Shown here in pieces: positions 5,115-7,451 of a stretch of 7,451 nt of DNA. This stretch comes from Gaiellasilicea sp045403015. Lineage in GTDB: Bacteria; Actinomycetota; Thermoleophilia; Gaiellales; Gaiellaceae. The notes under the pieces are model-generated. The model did no database searches and was not told where the DNA came from. It saw nothing but the letters and a program-made list of their open reading frames with translations. Positions within the stretch are counted from its first letter, which is position 1. Every line of letters begins with the position of its first letter. The position numbers were made by a program, and so were the translations under genes. The DNA is taken from positions 1 to 7,451 of the forward strand of contig JAXIPI010000305.1 in the NCBI GenBank assembly GCA_045403015.1. Reading direction: 5' to 3'.

Positions 5115-7451
5115 ATGGAGCCGCTCTACAAGCCGGAAGGTGTCGAGGCGCGCTGGCAGCGCGCCTGGGAGGACGAAGGCCTCTACCGGGCGTACGCCGA
5201 CGACCCGCGTCCGACGTTCGTCGACGCCCACCCCCCGCCGAACGTCACCGGCGAACTGCATATGGGCCACGCGCTTCAGCTTGCGCTCGGCGACGCCGTG
5301 GTGCGGATGAAGCGGATGCAGGGTTTCAACGTCCTCTTCCAGCCCGGCTACGACCATGCCGGGATCTCGACGCAAAACGCCGTCGAGAAGCACCTTGCCT
5401 CGGAGGGCCGCACCCGGCAGGAGCTCGGGCGGGAAGCCTTCGAGACCCGTGTCTGGGAGTGGCTGCGCGAGTACGGCGGCACGATCATGAGCCAGTTTCG
5501 CCTGATGGGAGCCTCGCTCGACTACAGCCGCGAGCGGATGACGCTCGACCCGGATTACACGCGTGCGGTGATGCGCTTCTTCGTCCACCTCTACCGCAAG
5601 GGCTGGATCGTTCGCGCCAACCGGATTATCAACTGGTGCCCGTACCACGAGACGTCGCTCTCGGACCTGGAGCTGACCCACGCCGACGTCGATGACACGC
5701 TGACGACGATCCGCTATCCGCTTGCGGACGGCTCGGGATTCATCCCAATCGCAACTGTCCGTCCTGCCACGATCCCGGCCGACGTCGCCGTCGCCGTGCA
5801 CCCGGACGACGGCCGCTACCGCGACCTGGTCGGCAAGGAAGCGGTCGTGCCCTTCGTCGAGCGCCGGGTGCCGATCATCGCCGACGATCGCGTCGAGCCC
5901 GACTTCGGCACCGGTGCGCTGAAGATCACACCCGGGCACGACCCGAAGGATTTCGAGATCGGACGCGCCCACGGGCTGCCCGAGCCGATGGTGATTGGCC
6001 TGGACGGTCGCATGAACGCCACCGTGCCGGAGCTTGCGGGGCTGACGCAGACGGAGGCCGAGGAGGTGGTCCTCGCCTGGTGCCGTGAGCGCGACCTGAT
6101 CGTCGCGCGGGAGCACTACCGTCACTCGGTTGCGCTCTGCGAACGGTGCGAGAGCAGGATCGAGCCGCTGATCTCCATGCAGTGGTGGTGCTCGATGGAG
6201 GAGCTGAAGCAGCCCGCGCTCGCGGCGCTACGCGAGCGGCGCGTCCGCTACCACCCGGAGTCGCAGCACCGCTTCGCGATCGACTCGCTCGAGAACGCGC
6301 CCGACTGGTGCATCTCGCGCCAGATCTGGTGGGGGCACCAGTTACCGCTGTGGGAGTGCGCGGACGGGCATCTCACCTGCGTGGAGGACGAGCCGGCTGC
6401 CTGCGAGGAGTGCGGCTCGACCGAGCTGACGCGAAGCGAGGACGTGTTGGACACCTGGTTTTCGTCGGCGCTCTGGCCGTTCGCGACGCTCGGCTGGCCG
6501 GACGACACGCCCGATCTGCGCACCTTCTATCCCGGCGACCTGCAGACGACCGACCGGGGCATCATCCGGCTGTGGGAGAACCGGATGATCTTCGCCGGAC
6601 TCGAGTTGCTCGGCGACATCCCGTTTACTGACGTGGTTATCCACTCGACCGTGCTCGCGCGCGATGGGCGCCGGATGTCGAAGAGCCTCGGCACTGGTAT
6701 CGACCCGCGCGACGTGATCGGCACGCACGGCGCCGACGCGCTGCGATACGGGCTGCTGAAGATGTCCTCCACGCAGGACGTGCGCTTCTCGGACTCGATG
6801 GTTGACGAGGGCCGCAAGCTCGCGAACAAGCTCTGGAACGTCTCGCGGCTACTGCTGCTGGAGCGGGGGGACGTCCAGCCGGACGAGCGTCCGGGGTCCG
6901 TGGAGGAGCGCTGGATCCTCGCGCGACTGGAGGCGACGCGCGCCGGGCTCGAGGATGCCTTCGCGCGCTTCGATTTCGCCGTGGCGGCCAACGACCTCTA
7001 TCACCTCACCTTCGACGACTTCTGCGACTGGTACGCGGAGGCGATCAAGCCGCGGCTCGGCGAGCCCGAGGCACGCGCGACCGCACTCGCGGCCCTCGAG
7101 AAGCTGCTGACGCTCCTGCACCCGGTGATGCCGCACGTGACCGAGGAGATCTGGTCGCAGTTCCACGACAACCGCCTGATCGTCGCGGCGTGGCCCGAGG
7201 CCACCGGCGAGTACGCCGCTGACCTCCAGGCGCTCGACGCAGTCCAAGAGGCGGCCGCAATCTTCCGGCGCAGTGGAGTCGCAGTGCCGCTCGAGGGCGA
7301 CGAGAAGAGGATCTTCGACGCCGTTGTCCGGCCCGAGCGGTCGAAGGCGAACGGGAACGCAGCGGCCGAGATCGAGCGCTTGCGCCGGGAGGTCGAGCGG
7401 GGCGAGCGGATGCTCGCCAACGAGAAGTTCGTCGCGAACGCGAAGGCCGAG
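5115..7451 (+). CDS. valS: Valyl-tRNA synthetase (3' truncated)
   Basis: Class Ia aminoacyl-tRNA synthetase that charges tRNA-Val and hydrolyses mischarged Thr-tRNA-Val. The first 779 residues are visible in one open frame. In order: PPPNVTGELHMGH with the HIGH motif as HMGH (49-52); the CP1 editing domain with TVRPAT (214-219) and ITPGHDPKDFEIG; Cys pairs CERC and CEEC resembling the zinc sites of the Thermus enzyme; ISRQIWWGHQLPLW; the KMSKS loop as RMSKS (520-524); the anticodon-binding domain with HPVMPHVTEEIW; and the start of the C-terminal coiled coil (about 750 onward), which ends at NEKFVANAKAE at the window edge. Only some 30 residues should be missing, giving about 810, shorter than Thermus (862) or E. 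coli (951). The segment joining the anticodon domain to the coiled coil is unusually short. The editing motif has Ala where most enzymes have Glu (RPET). Confidence 0.97.
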   Translation, partial: MEPLYKPEGVEARWQRAWEDEGLYRAYADDPRPTFVDAHPPPNVTGELHMGHALQLALGDAVVRMKRMQGFNVLFQPGYDHAGISTQNAVEKHLASEGRTRQELGREAFETRVWEWLREYGGTIMSQFRLMGASLDYSRERMTLDPDYTRAVMRFFVHLYRKGWIVRANRIINWCPYHETSLSDLELTHADVDDTLTTIRYPLADGSGFIPIATVRPATIPADVAVAVHPDDGRYRDLVGKEAVVPFVERRVPIIADDRVEPDFGTGALKITPGHDPKDFEIGRAHGLPEPMVIGLDGRMNATVPELAGLTQTEAEEVVLAWCRERDLIVAREHYRHSVALCERCESRIEPLISMQWWCSMEELKQPALAALRERRVRYHPESQHRFAIDSLENAPDWCISRQIWWGHQLPLWECADGHLTCVEDEPAACEECGSTELTRSEDVLDTWFSSALWPFATLGWPDDTPDLRTFYPGDLQTTDRGIIRLWENRMIFAGLELLGDIPFTDVVIHSTVLARDGRRMSKSLGTGIDPRDVIGTHGADALRYGLLKMSSTQDVRFSDSMVDEGRKLANKLWNVSRLLLLERGDVQPDERPGSVEERWILARLEATRAGLEDAFARFDFAVAANDLYHLTFDDFCDWYAEAIKPRLGEPEARATALAALEKLLTLLHPVMPHVTEEIWSQFHDNRLIVAAWPEATGEYAADLQALDAVQEAAAIFRRSGVAVPLEGDEKRIFDAVVRPERSKANGNAAAEIERLRREVERGERMLANEKFVANAKAE

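Noticed and set aside
5107..5310. Open frame beginning at ATG 5107
   Set aside because: It is out of frame with valS, its ATG overlaps the -10 box, and its product is Arg/Ser-rich with no motif. The valS frame from 5115 has all synthetase signatures.
4866..6125. Minus-strand open frame of 419 codons opposite thioesterase 2 and valS
   Set aside because: It lies antisense to two well-supported genes, its product is low-complexity and Arg-rich with no family motif, and long antisense frames are normal in GC-rich coding DNA.

Overview
This is a GC-rich, densely packed window in which housekeeping genes flank a block of accessory genes. The left edge is the last 325 residues of ClpX, the unfoldase of the ClpXP protease. 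The right edge is the first 779 residues of valyl-tRNA synthetase (ValS). A clpX to valS neighbourhood is familiar from Actinobacteria. The base composition, GTG starts and three apparent leaderless promoters (a TANNNT box exactly six bases before ATG) fit an actinobacterium, perhaps of the Thermoleophilia/Gaiellales type. The lineage is inference from gene order and style, not from a marker gene.

Layout: clpX (1-978, +, 5' truncated) converges on a 77-residue ribbon-helix-helix regulator (975-1208, -), and the two stop codons share one CTAG. A 26-bp near-perfect palindrome touches the regulator's start codon and is probably its operator. Divergent from it runs a coupled pair: a PaaI-type hotdog thioesterase (1295-1768) and a cytoplasmic, Thr-nucleophile gamma-glutamyltransferase-family acylase (1773-3461). 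A hairpin and then a small two-helix channel-like membrane protein (3509-3874) follow.

Between the channel gene and a convergent HxlR regulator (4035-4487, -) lies an unlabelled 166-bp fold-back element with 23-bp terminal inverted repeats and TA at both ends. It looks like a MITE inserted at a TA dinucleotide. Its two tips now supply the stop codons of both flanking genes, and removing it in thought restores a junction with overlapping stops.

The HxlR gene is divergent from a second PaaI-type thioesterase (4562-5083), about half identical to the first. The 74-bp gap between them holds a perfect 15-bp palindrome overlapping candidate promoter elements for both genes, so one operator probably controls both. 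valS (5115-7451) then starts from an apparent leaderless promoter.

The accessory part is thus two similar modules, each a small DNA-binding regulator divergent from a hotdog thioesterase, one carrying an acylase and a channel-like protein as well. Substrates cannot be read from the sequence. The least described items are the fold-back element, the channel-like protein whose filter reads TVSSQ instead of TVGYG, the acylase lacking the usual gamma-glutamyl-binding residues, and the paired regulator/thioesterase modules.
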